Below, piece by piece: positions 27,570 to 36,893 of a stretch of DNA of 64,000 bases. Under the pieces are notes generated by a model. That model searched no databases. It saw only the letters and a list, made by a program, of their open reading frames with translations, and was not told where the DNA came from. Source of the stretch: JBAZUK01 sp041661445 (lineage in GTDB: Bacteria; Chlamydiota; Chlamydiia; Chlamydiales; SM23-39); NCBI GenBank assembly GCA_041661445.1, contig JBAZUK010000005.1, positions 1 through 64,000 of the forward strand, given 5' to 3'. Made by a program: the position numbers and the translations under genes. Within the stretch, counting starts at the first letter, position 1, and each line of letters begins with the position of its first letter.

Positions 27570-28154
27570 ATGAGAATAGGAATTGATTTTGATAATACAA
27601 TTGTTTGTTATGATCAAGCATTTTATCTGTCGGCTTTAGAAAAGAAATTGATTCCTGAAAATGTCAAACCTACAAAAGAATCGATAAGAAATTACTTGAG
27701 GACAATAGGAAAAGAGAATGAATGGACTGCTTTACAAGGTTATGTTTATGGGAAAGGGATGGATCTGGCATTAATTTACAATGGTGTTGATATTTTTTTT
27801 GATCAAGTAAAAAAATTTCAATTCGATATTTACATTATTAGTCATAAAACTAAATATCCTTATATAGGTCCAAAATACGATTTACATATAGCAGCAAAAG
27901 AATGGTTAAAAAAACAAACCTTTTTTGATGTTGATTGCTATTTTGAATTAACTTTACAAAATAAGCTTCAACGGATCAGAGAATTAAATTGCGATTATTT
28001 TATTGATGATCTTCCCGAACTCTTGAGTGAAGAAAATTTTCCAAAAAATGTTAAAGCTCTATTGTTTGATCCAAACGATTCATATGATTCTACTTATCAT
28101 TACACAAAATTTTCTTCTTGGCGTGAGATTAACAAATTCTTGAAAATATCATGA
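27570..28154 (+). CDS. HAD-like phosphatase-type protein
   Basis: The protein (194 residues) opens with GIDFDNTIVCYD, the HAD motif I with two aspartates separated by one residue, and has IYIISHKTK (motif II region) and CDYFIDDLPELL (motif IV, two acidic residues). A phosphatase for a sugar phosphate is plausible. The cap region is short. It sits between the dehydrogenase and an APH-type kinase and overlaps the latter by four bases. It is not obviously GmhB, the bisphosphatase of the heptose pathway, but no other GmhB candidate is in the window, so that role is a possibility to test. Confidence 0.68.
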   Translation: MRIGIDFDNTIVCYDQAFYLSALEKKLIPENVKPTKESIRNYLRTIGKENEWTALQGYVYGKGMDLALIYNGVDIFFDQVKKFQFDIYIISHKTKYPYIGPKYDLHIAAKEWLKKQTFFDVDCYFELTLQNKLQRIRELNCDYFIDDLPELLSEENFPKNVKALLFDPNDSYDSTYHYTKFSSWREINKFLKIS

Positions 28155-29164
28155 TTGAAGAAAAAGAAATTCAAGTTATTTTAAAAAAAGCACTTATAAA
28201 TGATCAGTTTCAGAATATCACTGAATTAAAAGGTGGGGCTAATAATAGGGCTTATAGAATTGATTTAGAAAATCAAAAATTTTTATTAAAATATTATTTT
28301 AAAGATAATTTTGATTTGAGAAATCGATTAAAGGTTGAATTCAATTTTTTAAAGTTTGCTTGGAAAAATAATATTAAATATATACCAGAGCCAATATATT
28401 GTGATGAAAAAAATAATATTGGAATATATTCATATATAGCTGGTAGAAATGCCATTTTATCTGATGTAAATGATAAAAATATCCAAGCTGTTATTAATTT
28501 TTTTCTGTCTTTAAATTTAAATAGGCAAAGGGCTTTAGATTTGCCAAAGGCTTCAGAGGGATGTTTTTCTATTCAGGAATATTTGAATATTATAGAAAAA
28601 AGAATTCAAAATCTTATACAAGTTGAAGAAAAACATGTTCATTTTAAAGATTTTTTAGCAAAAGAACTTATACCTTTCTGGAAAAAATTGAAGGAAAATA
28701 CAATAAAGAAAGCTAATGAATTAAATTTTCTTGTTGATTCAAAACTTTCTATTGATGAGCTTTGCATTACTCCATCAGATTTTGGTTTTCATAACATATT
28801 AATTAAAAATAATCGCCCTTTTTTTATTGATTTTGAATATGCTGGCTGGGATGATCCTGCAAAGACAATTTCAGACTTTTTTTGCCAACCAAAGATCCCC
28901 ATTCCCATGAAATATTTTGAATATTTTATGAATTCAGTGATAAATAATTTTGGAACTCCTGAAAAACTTATTAATAGAATTTATTTGGTTTTTCCTTTGT
29001 GTAAAATTAAATGGTGTTGCATTTTATTAAATAGTTTTATTAATACTGGAAAAAACAGAAGATTTTTTGCAAATGCAGAAGAGTTAAAAGAAGAACAGAT
29101 AATTAAATCAAAAACCCTCTTAGATGAAATTATTCATCATTATTCATCTTTTCGATTTTTTTAA
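28151..29164 (+). CDS. Aminoglycoside phosphotransferase (APH)-fold kinase
   Basis: The fold is that of choline/APH kinases: a glycine-rich opening with GGANNRAYRIDL near residue 27, followed by the N-lobe lysine in FLLKYYF. The catalytic loop reads CITPSDFGFHNILI, where the usual 'HGD....N' is changed to PSD....N but the aspartate and asparagine remain. The Mg-binding segment FIDFEYAGWDDPAKTISDF is intact. The gene overlaps the HAD-like gene by ATGA. In this cluster it may phosphorylate a sugar or alditol and not an antibiotic. Function is inferred from fold and context. Confidence 0.72.
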   Translation: MIEEKEIQVILKKALINDQFQNITELKGGANNRAYRIDLENQKFLLKYYFKDNFDLRNRLKVEFNFLKFAWKNNIKYIPEPIYCDEKNNIGIYSYIAGRNAILSDVNDKNIQAVINFFLSLNLNRQRALDLPKASEGCFSIQEYLNIIEKRIQNLIQVEEKHVHFKDFLAKELIPFWKKLKENTIKKANELNFLVDSKLSIDELCITPSDFGFHNILIKNNRPFFIDFEYAGWDDPAKTISDFFCQPKIPIPMKYFEYFMNSVINNFGTPEKLINRIYLVFPLCKIKWCCILLNSFINTGKNRRFFANAEELKEEQIIKSKTLLDEIIHHYSSFRFF

Positions 29165-29209
29165 TTATTGTTTTTGAATATAGTTTTAGTTCTTGTAAAA
29201 GAGAGATAC

Positions 29210-30130
29210 ATGAATAAATTTACATTGTCGATCATAATGTCAAATTTTAATTATGCTCATTTTATTCATGAGGCTATTGATGCTATATTATCTCAAAGTC
29301 GTTTGCCAGATGAATTTATAATAATTGACGATGCTTCGACTGATAATAGTATTGAAGTGATCCAAAATTTAATTAAAAATTTTTCCTTTATAAAGCTTGT
29401 TAGGCATAAAAAAAATACTGGTGTGATAGATTTAGCTAATGAAGGTATTAGGATTTCAAGTGGAGATTTTTTATATTTGGCAGCATCTGATGATAAAATC
29501 CTTCCAGGTTTTATTGAAAAGTCAATGCAGTTTTTAGAAGAAAACCCTAATTTGTCAATTTGTACATCTATTCCTGGGTTTTTTAATAATACGAATTCAT
29601 CAGACATAACGTTTAATCCTATGCATAGAAATGGCAACATTATTTTTGACAAAAAAAATATTATTAAAGCGTTAAGATATGAAAATTTTTGGCTACCCAG
29701 TCATTCAACAATAATTAGAAGAGATATTGCTATTAAATATGGTGGTTATACTAAAAGATTAAATCATTTTTGTGATTGGTTCTTAAATATTAAAATTGTA
29801 TTAATGCATGGTATGGGATATCTTGCTGAACCATTAGCTGCTATGAGGATGCATCAGAATTCATATTCAGCTCAAAAGAGAAAGAATACTTCTGAAGAAA
29901 GAAAAATTTTTTATAAACTTCTTGATATCATCGAAGAAGAAGATAAAGACTTGAAAAGTGCTTTTAAAAACTCAGGAGTAATTAATCAGTTGGGCATGAA
30001 AAATGTTGTGTTTTTAATTTCCAAACCTAATTATTGGAGTTATTTGGTACCAATTTTAGCGAGAAAATTTAAAAAGTTATGTATAAAATTGAATAATTCC
30101 ATAAGAAATGCTTTTTTTTCTATTTCTTAA
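29210..30130 (+). CDS. Glycosyltransferase family 2
   Basis: Typical GT2 N terminus: LSIIMSNFNYAHFIHEAIDAILSQ, then FIIIDDASTDNSIEVI with the first acidic motif and the LAASDDKIL segment where the DxD-like metal site lies. The frame is open upstream to a TTG at 29168, but the ATG at 29210 has a GAGAG site at 29201-29205 and starts the domain correctly (306 residues). The catalytic-base region is near CDWFLNIKI. No membrane spans. It would add a sugar to a lipid-linked or acceptor glycan. Its stop codon overlaps the end of the convergent FkbM-family gene by four bases. Confidence 0.82.
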   Translation: MNKFTLSIIMSNFNYAHFIHEAIDAILSQSRLPDEFIIIDDASTDNSIEVIQNLIKNFSFIKLVRHKKNTGVIDLANEGIRISSGDFLYLAASDDKILPGFIEKSMQFLEENPNLSICTSIPGFFNNTNSSDITFNPMHRNGNIIFDKKNIIKALRYENFWLPSHSTIIRRDIAIKYGGYTKRLNHFCDWFLNIKIVLMHGMGYLAEPLAAMRMHQNSYSAQKRKNTSEERKIFYKLLDIIEEEDKDLKSAFKNSGVINQLGMKNVVFLISKPNYWSYLVPILARKFKKLCIKLNNSIRNAFFSIS

Positions 30131-31206
30131 ACACAGGTGTTATTTGGGCCATATCTGGTGTTTAAAAGTATTTTTGCAAAGAATCTGATTTTTTCTTTGA
30201 AAAAGTTGACGCTTTTCGCTCTTTTATTTGGAAAAACAGAAAAAATCATCATCAATAAAATGCTTATTAAAATGCCAGAGAGTGATTTTAGATAACATTT
30301 CATTCTTGATGGTAATGATAATGAGATTAATCGGGTAATTTTTAAATAAAACGCCTTTGATAAAAATTTATTTTCGTTTAAATATTCACTAACCTCATAG
30401 GCGTAATCATGAAATTTAAAAATTAGTAATAATGTTATGAATTTTATTATTATCTGTTGTCGTTTTTCTTCATCCAGAATTGATAATCTTCTTGAAAATT
30501 CATTTATTGATAATACATAAACAGCGTTTCCCCAGATAATTTGAGGATTTGAAGTGGGTGAAAAAACATTGTTTTTTCTTATCCATTTCTCTGATTCAAG
30601 ATTCATTAAAACATATCCAAATTTTCTTAAGTATTGATCGATATCACTAAAATAAGGGGCATTTAAATGTCTGTCTGCAAAAGAAACTTCAGCTTGAACG
30701 CCAAGACATGAATTTGATAAAAATTTTTCTGAGCCTTTCAAAATTTCCAAATCAGATCCTTCGGCATCAACTTTTATAAAATCCGGATAAATATTTTTAG
30801 ATAGCAAAATGTTTTCCAAAGAATTTACTTCAAAATTTTCTTCTCCGACATTTTCATGACAGAAGCTATTTAAAAAACCGAACAGTAATTTTTCATTTAA
30901 ATCATAAAAAGTAGATGCTTGAGGATATCTTTTTAAATATAGCTTTTTAACATCTTTGCTTGACCAAAGACCAATATTGAAATTTTCGAATTTTCCTTTA
31001 GTTTTTATAGTTTCAGCTCTCGGATCAGGATCAAAAGTAATAACGTGCAGGATTTCTTCAATTTCTTTGAAGTGTTCCTCGACTCCGCCAGTTGACCCAA
31101 CATCGACAAGGCAGATATTTTCTTTAAGAAGATCTTTTATATGATCAATATTGTTTATGGCTTTTATATTAGATAGATTTTTTAATGATTTTTTTATAAA
31201 ATTCAT
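30127..31206 (-). CDS. FkbM-family methyltransferase
   Basis: FkbM-like proteins O-methylate sugars or polyketides using SAM. The 359-residue protein has the SAM motif LVDVGSTGGVEEHF near residue 33, the family block VITFDPDPRAE, and the diagnostic DFIKVDAEGSDLEILKG followed by LGVQAEVSF. The last 90 residues extend the protein past the domain with hydrophobic and basic stretches, possibly a membrane-contacting tail. It faces the GT2 gene tail-to-tail and diverges from a GT4-like gene. Its likely role is to methylate a sugar of the surface polymer. Confidence 0.82.
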   Translation of the reverse strand: MNFIKKSLKNLSNIKAINNIDHIKDLLKENICLVDVGSTGGVEEHFKEIEEILHVITFDPDPRAETIKTKGKFENFNIGLWSSKDVKKLYLKRYPQASTFYDLNEKLLFGFLNSFCHENVGEENFEVNSLENILLSKNIYPDFIKVDAEGSDLEILKGSEKFLSNSCLGVQAEVSFADRHLNAPYFSDIDQYLRKFGYVLMNLESEKWIRKNNVFSPTSNPQIIWGNAVYVLSINEFSRRLSILDEEKRQQIIIKFITLLLIFKFHDYAYEVSEYLNENKFLSKAFYLKITRLISLSLPSRMKCYLKSLSGILISILLMMIFSVFPNKRAKSVNFFKEKIRFFAKILLNTRYGPNNTCV

Positions 31207-31274
31207 AATTTAAAGCTAAAATTAAAAGCATTTTCTTAATGAAGATTTTGCTATAACTCATTTTAATTGTAAAC

Positions 31275-32384
31275 ATGATAACTTTTTATTCGATAATTGT
31301 TTCCTTAAAAAATGAACTTGGTCATTTTTTTGAATATAACCATTCATTAACCAAGGCAATTGAATTAAATGGATGGAAACACATAAAAGTTATACCAAAA
31401 TCCTGCAGTTTATCCGATCTAGATGATTCTTGGCAAAAAACGATTAATGAAATAAATCATAAAAATAAATTTAAGAACATAAATAATGTTGTACCGTTTA
31501 TCAAAAATGTTAAAAAAATCAAAAAAGATAAAGAAGCAGTCCTTTTTATAGAGGATTTCAACTTAATAGTTTTATTATTGCTATTATTCGCTGTTCTTTG
31601 GGTAAGGCCAAAATGTCAACTCTGGCTGTTTCATAGATTTGAGTATAAAATAACATTTTTGAAGGGAAAAGCTTATAAATTAATTCACTATTTTTTTGAA
31701 AAGATTTTAGATAAGAAAAATGTTAAATATTTAACCGACAGTGATCTTATCGCTAAACTGAACGGTGAATATTATATAAGAAAATTTAATGTTTTTCCAA
31801 TTCCACATACAAATAATTTTGTTATCCCAAGTAATGATTTAAGAAAAAAGACTGAATTAGAAAAAAAATTATTTTGGTGGCCAGGGGGATTGATAAGAAA
31901 GGAGAAAGGGCTAGATGTTATTCAAAAAATAGCAAAACTTTTAAAGCAGCAAGATAATATTAATATTGTATTAGCCGAAGCTGCTCATGAGTTTGTTCGG
32001 AATGAAAATTTTGTTTATATTCCTACATATCTAACAAGAGAAGGGTATCTTGAATGGATGGGTAAATCTGATTTGATTCTGCTTCCGTACGTCGGGGAGT
32101 CTTATCAATATAAGACATCTGGAATATTTGTCGAATCTATATGTTTTGGGAATATTCCTGTTGTTAGTGATAATACTTGGATGGCGCATGAGCTAAAAAA
32201 ATTTAATTTGGATGAGCTGGTTTTAAATTGGGAAGATAATAGTATTATAGAAAAATTAAGAACAATCACATTGAATAATTTTATTAGAGAAAAATTAGAT
32301 TTCATGAGAAAATTTTATGAAAAGTTTCATTCAATTAACAATTATTCGATAAAGCTGAAAGAACTTTTAGAAAATAAGGTTTAA
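31275..32384 (+). CDS. GT-B fold glycosyltransferase (GT4-like)
   Basis: The N-terminal half is divergent, with one hydrophobic stretch near residue 98-110 (LIVLLLLLFAVLWV). The C-terminal half is more typical: LFWWPGGLIRKEKGLDVIQKIAKLL, then YIPTYLTREGYLEWMGKSDLILLPY and YKTSGIFVESICFGNIPVVSD, which is the 'E' donor-binding segment of GT4 enzymes. It would use an activated sugar to extend a glycan. It stands between divergent FkbM and downstream epimerase genes, 52 bases before the latter. Exact donor unknown. Confidence 0.7.
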   Translation: MITFYSIIVSLKNELGHFFEYNHSLTKAIELNGWKHIKVIPKSCSLSDLDDSWQKTINEINHKNKFKNINNVVPFIKNVKKIKKDKEAVLFIEDFNLIVLLLLLFAVLWVRPKCQLWLFHRFEYKITFLKGKAYKLIHYFFEKILDKKNVKYLTDSDLIAKLNGEYYIRKFNVFPIPHTNNFVIPSNDLRKKTELEKKLFWWPGGLIRKEKGLDVIQKIAKLLKQQDNINIVLAEAAHEFVRNENFVYIPTYLTREGYLEWMGKSDLILLPYVGESYQYKTSGIFVESICFGNIPVVSDNTWMAHELKKFNLDELVLNWEDNSIIEKLRTITLNNFIREKLDFMRKFYEKFHSINNYSIKLKELLENKV

Positions 32385-32436
32385 TTTTTATATTTGTTGT
32401 TTTGTTTTTACATAAATTTAAAAAAATGAGGAAAAG

Positions 32437-33375
32437 ATGAAGGAAAGAATATTGATAACAGGCGGAGCTGGGTATATCGGATCTGTACTGACCCCCTTCT
32501 TACTGGAAAAAGGCTATAACGTTACTGTGTTAGACAATCTGACGTTTACTCAAAATTCTTTACTTAGCTGCTGCAGCAATCCTAACTTTAATTTTATAAA
32601 GGGCGATGTAACTGACTTTGTTTTAATGAAAAAAATTATTCCAAATTTTGATATTATCATTCCATTGGCAGCTATTGTTGGAGCACCAGCTTGTTCTTTT
32701 CAGCCTGAACTTTCAAAAAGGGTTAATTTGGATGCTGTAATATTTATTATTCAAAACACTACATCTGCTCAAAAAATATTATTTCCTAATACTAACAGTG
32801 GTTATGGGATAGGGCAAAAAGATAAATTCTGTGATGAAACAACTCCTTTAAATCCCATTTCTTTGTATGGCAAACAAAAAGTAGAAGCAGAAAAAGAATT
32901 GCTAAAGACAAATAGAGCAATTTCTTTTAGATTAGCAACTGTTTTCGGAATTTCTCCTAGAATGAGACTGGACCTATTGGTAAATGATTTTACTTTCAAA
33001 GCCTGTCAGGATAAAAGTCTTGTAATATTTGAAGGCGATTTTAAAAGAAATTATATTCATATTAAAGATGTTGCGAAAGCATTTTTGTTTGGTATTGAAA
33101 ATTTTGATGTTATGAAGGGGCAGGCTTACAATGTAGGACTCTCATCGGCAAATTTAAGCAAGAAAGAGTTATGTTTAAAAATTAAGGAAAAAATTAAAGA
33201 TTTGTATATTCACTCATCTGAGATAGGACAGGATCCTGATAAAAGAGATTACATTGTTAGCAATAAAAAATTAGAGGATCTCGGATGGAAACCGTCTTAT
33301 TCTCTTGAAGATGGAATAGCTGAAATTATTAAGGCCTTTCCTTTACTTGGAAAGAATCAGTTTAAAAATGTTTAA
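32437..33375 (+). CDS. NAD-dependent epimerase/dehydratase (extended SDR)
   Basis: Rossmann motif GGAGYIGSVLTPFL at the start and catalytic YxxxK in ISLYGKQKVEAE; the serine segment reads NTNSGYGI, so the usual catalytic Ser/Thr is at a slightly different spot. LATVFGISPRMR and YIHIKDVAKAF are normal for sugar-nucleotide epimerases. GAGG at 32427-32430 gives a good ribosome site. It is convergent with hddC (stop to stop 70 bases) and could act on the GDP-heptose made by hddA/hddC, though that link is only positional. It resembles the genes at 12436 and 13433 and belongs to the same broad family. Confidence 0.83.
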   Translation: MKERILITGGAGYIGSVLTPFLLEKGYNVTVLDNLTFTQNSLLSCCSNPNFNFIKGDVTDFVLMKKIIPNFDIIIPLAAIVGAPACSFQPELSKRVNLDAVIFIIQNTTSAQKILFPNTNSGYGIGQKDKFCDETTPLNPISLYGKQKVEAEKELLKTNRAISFRLATVFGISPRMRLDLLVNDFTFKACQDKSLVIFEGDFKRNYIHIKDVAKAFLFGIENFDVMKGQAYNVGLSSANLSKKELCLKIKEKIKDLYIHSSEIGQDPDKRDYIVSNKKLEDLGWKPSYSLEDGIAEIIKAFPLLGKNQFKNV

Positions 33376-33425
33376 TTAAATTTTTTAAGTGATTTTATCT
33401 AAATATTTTTACTTTAATTTTTAAT

Positions 33426-33446
33426 GATGTAAATCCGCTTTACATC
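33426..33446. terminator. Hairpin between convergent epimerase and hddC genes
   Basis: Eight perfect base pairs (GATGTAAA with TTTACATC) close a five-base loop (TCCGC). It directly follows the hddC stop codon on the minus strand and lies 51 bases beyond the epimerase stop on the plus strand. The flanks are AT-rich but no strong U-run follows on either side, so it is a weak terminator candidate or simply an RNA 3'-end hairpin. Confidence 0.4.
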
Positions 33447-34138
33447 TAAAATTTTATCAGTTTTTGGGCTTCTAAAAAACTTTCTTTTGTTCCGATGTCT
33501 ATGAAAAAAGAAGATGTCTGATAAGAAAAAATGTTTTTTGAGCTGATAGAATGGGGGAAGAAATCTTTTTCAATCGAAAAAGAATCAAATAAGAAATCAT
33601 CAAACACATTTTTCTTCATAAGATAAACGCCTGCGTTTATGTAGCCATTAACATTCTTGTCGTTTTCTTTTTTTTCGTCGAAGCTTAGGATTCTTTTTGT
33701 TTTCGGATCAATTTTTAAACTTCCGTATCTTGACACGTTTTCAATTTTGTTTGATAAGACGGTAATGTCAGCATTTTTTTTCGAATGAAAATCTAAAAGC
33801 TCATTTGAATTGAAATCAACATATGTATCACCATTAAGGATAAGTACGTTTTGAGAGCCGGCAGTTTTTAGTCCTTTTTTGATTGCCCCTCCAGTTCCAA
33901 GCGGCGAGTCTTCTTCGCAAAACTGAATGTTTTTTAAATTTTTATATCTCCCCATTATCTTTTCTTTTTTATAACCGACAGATAATATGATGTTTTCAAT
34001 CTTAGCGTCGGACTGAAGCTTGCTGATGAGAATGTCCAAAAAAGGGATACCGTTTATTAGTGCTAGAGGTTTTGGAATATCGCCAATTACATCTTTTAAT
34101 CTAGTTCCAAAGCCACCGGCTAATATTATTGCGTCCAT
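33446..34138 (-). CDS. hddC: D-glycero-alpha-D-manno-heptose 1-phosphate guanylyltransferase
   Basis: HddC joins GTP to heptose 1-phosphate to give GDP-D-glycero-alpha-D-manno-heptose, a precursor of S-layer, capsule or O-antigen heptoses. The 230-residue protein begins with the nucleotidyltransferase signature IILAGGFGTRLKDVIGDIPKPLA, and has LILNGDTYVDF, whose aspartate is the metal ligand, and GYINAGVYLM. It is the partner of hddA, which lies five bases upstream on the same strand and forms a two-gene unit. The 6-deoxyheptose or heptose route needs GmhA, HddA, GmhB and HddC; GmhB was not identified with certainty in this window. Confidence 0.85.
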   Translation of the reverse strand: MDAIILAGGFGTRLKDVIGDIPKPLALINGIPFLDILISKLQSDAKIENIILSVGYKKEKIMGRYKNLKNIQFCEEDSPLGTGGAIKKGLKTAGSQNVLILNGDTYVDFNSNELLDFHSKKNADITVLSNKIENVSRYGSLKIDPKTKRILSFDEKKENDKNVNGYINAGVYLMKKNVFDDFLFDSFSIEKDFFPHSISSKNIFSYQTSSFFIDIGTKESFLEAQKLIKF

Positions 34139-34143
34139 TTTTT

Positions 34144-35142
34144 TTAATCCTTCATATATATAATTGTTGAACCTTGATTCTCAAACTTAAAACTAACTTC
34201 CAAAAGATGTTTTAAATCATTTCTAATTTTGGCGTGATTTTCTTTTGGGGCAACAAAGGCTAAAAAACCTCCGCTTCCTGCGCCGCATAATTTACCTCCG
34301 AAAGCCCCATTTTTCATTGCTGTTTCGTAGTCTATGTCTATTTGAGGATTTGAGATTTTAGAGGATAGCATTTTTTTTAGATTCCAGCTCTCATTTAATA
34401 ATTCGCCGAATTGTTTAACCATTAAATCAGATGGAGAGTTTGAGAGAATGTCTTCAGCTATATAGACCATGTCTAACATTTTCATAAGATATTTATCGTT
34501 AGATTTGGACTTTGTTTTGTCAATTTGTTCTTTTACAACATCAGAAGCAAATCTTGTAAGTCCGGTATAAAAAATAATTAAATGATCTTCTAAAAATTTC
34601 AGTTTTTCCTGTGCTATTACTATAGGTCTTACATGAATGTTCTCTTTTTCAAATTCAATAATGTTGAAACCGCCAAAGGCTGAGTGGAATTGATCTTGAG
34701 ATCCTACATTTTCTTTAATAAGGTTCTGTTCAACGTGGCAAGCTTCGGAAGCTAGGTTCTGTTTGGATATTTTTTTTCCTTGAAGGGCGTATAATGCATT
34801 TAGGAATCCAACTGTAAAAGAGGATGATGAACCCAAGCCTGTTTTAGCTGGTAAATCTGAAAAAATGTGAATGTCTAGATTTCCTGAAATATTCTTATGT
34901 TTTAAGCATTCTCTTATAGAAGGATGCTGGATCTCATCAAAATGTTTTACCAGTTCTGTTTTTGAATATCCGATTCGGATGTTATATTCAAAAAATTCGC
35001 TTAATGTATTGACGCTAACATATGTGTATTTATTAATAGTTGTTCCCAACACAGCTCCTTTTGAGCGTTCATAAAAAGCAGGATAGTCAGTCCCGCCGCC
35101 AAAAAAACTGATTCTTACTGGGGTTCTAGATATTATCATCAT
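34144..35142 (-). CDS. hddA: D-glycero-alpha-D-manno-heptose 7-phosphate kinase (GHMP family)
   Basis: HddA phosphorylates heptose 7-phosphate at C1. This 332-residue protein has the GHMP landmarks: RTPVRISFFGGGTDYPAF at the N terminus, the ATP-binding PAKTGLGSSSSFTVGF near residue 96 and the C-terminal GGKLCGAGSGGFLAF. Two ATG codons in a row open the frame; a GGA lies upstream. It leads the two-gene unit with hddC and diverges from a C-methyltransferase gene at 35229. Together with the GmhA-like isomerase at 14432 it argues that the cell makes a GDP-activated heptose. Confidence 0.88.
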   Translation of the reverse strand: MMIISRTPVRISFFGGGTDYPAFYERSKGAVLGTTINKYTYVSVNTLSEFFEYNIRIGYSKTELVKHFDEIQHPSIRECLKHKNISGNLDIHIFSDLPAKTGLGSSSSFTVGFLNALYALQGKKISKQNLASEACHVEQNLIKENVGSQDQFHSAFGGFNIIEFEKENIHVRPIVIAQEKLKFLEDHLIIFYTGLTRFASDVVKEQIDKTKSKSNDKYLMKMLDMVYIAEDILSNSPSDLMVKQFGELLNESWNLKKMLSSKISNPQIDIDYETAMKNGAFGGKLCGAGSGGFLAFVAPKENHAKIRNDLKHLLEVSFKFENQGSTIIYMKD

Positions 35143-35228
35143 AAATAATTTTCCTTAGTAACATGAAAAAATTATCAAAAAAGCTATATTGTGTTAAAGT
35201 CTTTTTATTATTTTAAGGAAAAAAGCTT

Positions 35229-36425
35229 ATGAAATGCCGTGTTTGTGGTTATGAAGATTTTGATTTAGTAATGGACTTAAAGGATCAGCCATGGGGAAAT
35301 CATTTCTTAAAAATTGATGAAGTTGGAAAAGAGCCTTTTTATCCTTTAAGAGTTGTTTATTGCAAAAAATGTCAAACGGCTCAATTAGATTATACTGTTA
35401 AAAAAGAAGTAATGTTTGCTGATCATACATATCTCAGTGGGATAACCAAATCATTAAAATTGCATTTTGATGAAGTTGCCATTGATGTAGATAGTAGATT
35501 TTTTAAAAATAAAAAGCATAAAACAATTTTAGATATTGGTTCGAACGATGGTACCCAATTAAAATCTTATAAGGAAATAGGTTATGATGTTTTGGGTGTT
35601 GAATCGTCGAAGACTATCTCGAACATAGCAAACAGAGATTTAATTTTAACGATCAATGATTTTTTTAATTTAGATTTAGCTAAGAAAATTAATAAAAAAT
35701 TTGATGTCATTAATGCCTCTGGCGTTTTCTTTCATCTAGAAGAGCTTCATTCGGTTACAGATGGAATTAAGTTATTGCTTGATGAAAATGGCGTTTTTGT
35801 TGTTCAGTTTATGTACATGAAAAACATCATGGAGAATATCGCTTTTGATCAGATTTACCATGAGCATCTTTTATATTATACTTTAAAAACCATTGAGACT
35901 CTTTTGAATCAGCATGGACTTGCACTTTTTGACGCAAGGTTTTCTTCTATACATGGAGGTTCAATAATAGGTTTTGTTACACATATTGGGAAAAAACAAA
36001 AAACTGACAGGTTATTGGATTTATTAAAAAAAGAAGAGCTTTCTAAATGCAACGAATATTCATCTTATCAAAAATTTGCTCAAAAAATCGATCTTCTGAA
36101 AAAAGAAAATTTAGAGTTTTTGAAAAAAAGAAAAGCCGAAGGCAAGAGCATATATGCGATGGGCGCTCCAGTTAAAGGAAACACCTTGCTAAATTATTTT
36201 GGGATAGGCAAAGATCTAATTTCATGCTTAGTTGAAAAAAACACCTTAAGGAAAAATCTTTTTTCTCCAGGTTCTCATATTCCAATTGTTATCGAAGAAG
36301 AAATTTCTCCGCCTGATGTATATTATGTTCTTGCCTGGAATTTTAAAAAAGAGATCCTGAAAAATAATGAACATCTTATAAAAAATGGAGTTGAATTTTA
36401 TTTTCCAATCAATCCGAAGGAGTAA
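35229..36425 (+). CDS. Sugar C-methyltransferase-type SAM enzyme with N-terminal zinc site
   Basis: The N-terminal 60 residues hold two CxxC pairs (MKCRVCGYE and VYCKKCQTAQ), a zinc-binding domain typical of the TylCIII/NovU/EvaC sugar C-methyltransferase family. The SAM domain shows ILDIGSNDGTQLK near residue 102 and INASGVFFHLEELHSV, and the C-terminal part includes YAMGAPVKGNTLLNYFGI, a family-diagnostic segment. Such enzymes add a branching methyl to a keto-sugar. It opens a three-gene run with a Nudix hydrolase and an epimerase. AGGA upstream lies about eleven bases from the ATG. It implies a branched-chain sugar in the glycan. Confidence 0.82.
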   Translation: MKCRVCGYEDFDLVMDLKDQPWGNHFLKIDEVGKEPFYPLRVVYCKKCQTAQLDYTVKKEVMFADHTYLSGITKSLKLHFDEVAIDVDSRFFKNKKHKTILDIGSNDGTQLKSYKEIGYDVLGVESSKTISNIANRDLILTINDFFNLDLAKKINKKFDVINASGVFFHLEELHSVTDGIKLLLDENGVFVVQFMYMKNIMENIAFDQIYHEHLLYYTLKTIETLLNQHGLALFDARFSSIHGGSIIGFVTHIGKKQKTDRLLDLLKKEELSKCNEYSSYQKFAQKIDLLKKENLEFLKKRKAEGKSIYAMGAPVKGNTLLNYFGIGKDLISCLVEKNTLRKNLFSPGSHIPIVIEEEISPPDVYYVLAWNFKKEILKNNEHLIKNGVEFYFPINPKE

Positions 36426-36428
36426 TAA

Positions 36429-36893
36429 ATGAAAGTTCGTCATCACAATATACCAGCGTCATATTTATATTTGGAAAAAAATAATAAAATTTTACTTTTA
36501 AAAAGAGTAAATACGGGATATGAAGATGGTAACTATTCCTTAGTTGCGGGTCACGTAGAAATCGGGGAGCCCTTTTCGGAAACGATAATTAGAGAAGCTT
36601 TTGAAGAATCGGGTATAAAAATTGAATCAAAAAATTTAAAAGTTGTTCACGTTTTACATAGAAAATCAATAGACTCTGAAAGAGTGGATGTTTTTTTCAC
36701 TACAGACAAATGGGAAGGTAAAATTGAAAACAAGGAACCTAACAAATGTTCAGAACTTGAGTGGTTTGATATTAACAATCTTCCTAAAAACATTGTTCCC
36801 TATGTAAAATTCGTAATAGAAAAAATTAAACAGGATGTTTTTTACAGCGAATATGGATGGAATGAAAAAAATATGAAAGAGAGAAATATATGA
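36429..36893 (+). CDS. Nudix hydrolase
   Basis: The 154-residue protein has an intact Nudix box, GHVEIGEPFSETIIREAFEESGI, starting near residue 42 (all the glutamates expected for Mg binding are present). Nudix enzymes hydrolyse nucleoside diphosphates linked to other groups. In sugar clusters they often include GDP-mannose mannosyl hydrolase-like members, but this one lacks a clear specificity motif. It starts three bases after the preceding methyltransferase stop and overlaps the epimerase by four bases, so it is part of that operon. Confidence 0.83.
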   Translation: MKVRHHNIPASYLYLEKNNKILLLKRVNTGYEDGNYSLVAGHVEIGEPFSETIIREAFEESGIKIESKNLKVVHVLHRKSIDSERVDVFFTTDKWEGKIENKEPNKCSELEWFDINNLPKNIVPYVKFVIEKIKQDVFYSEYGWNEKNMKERNI

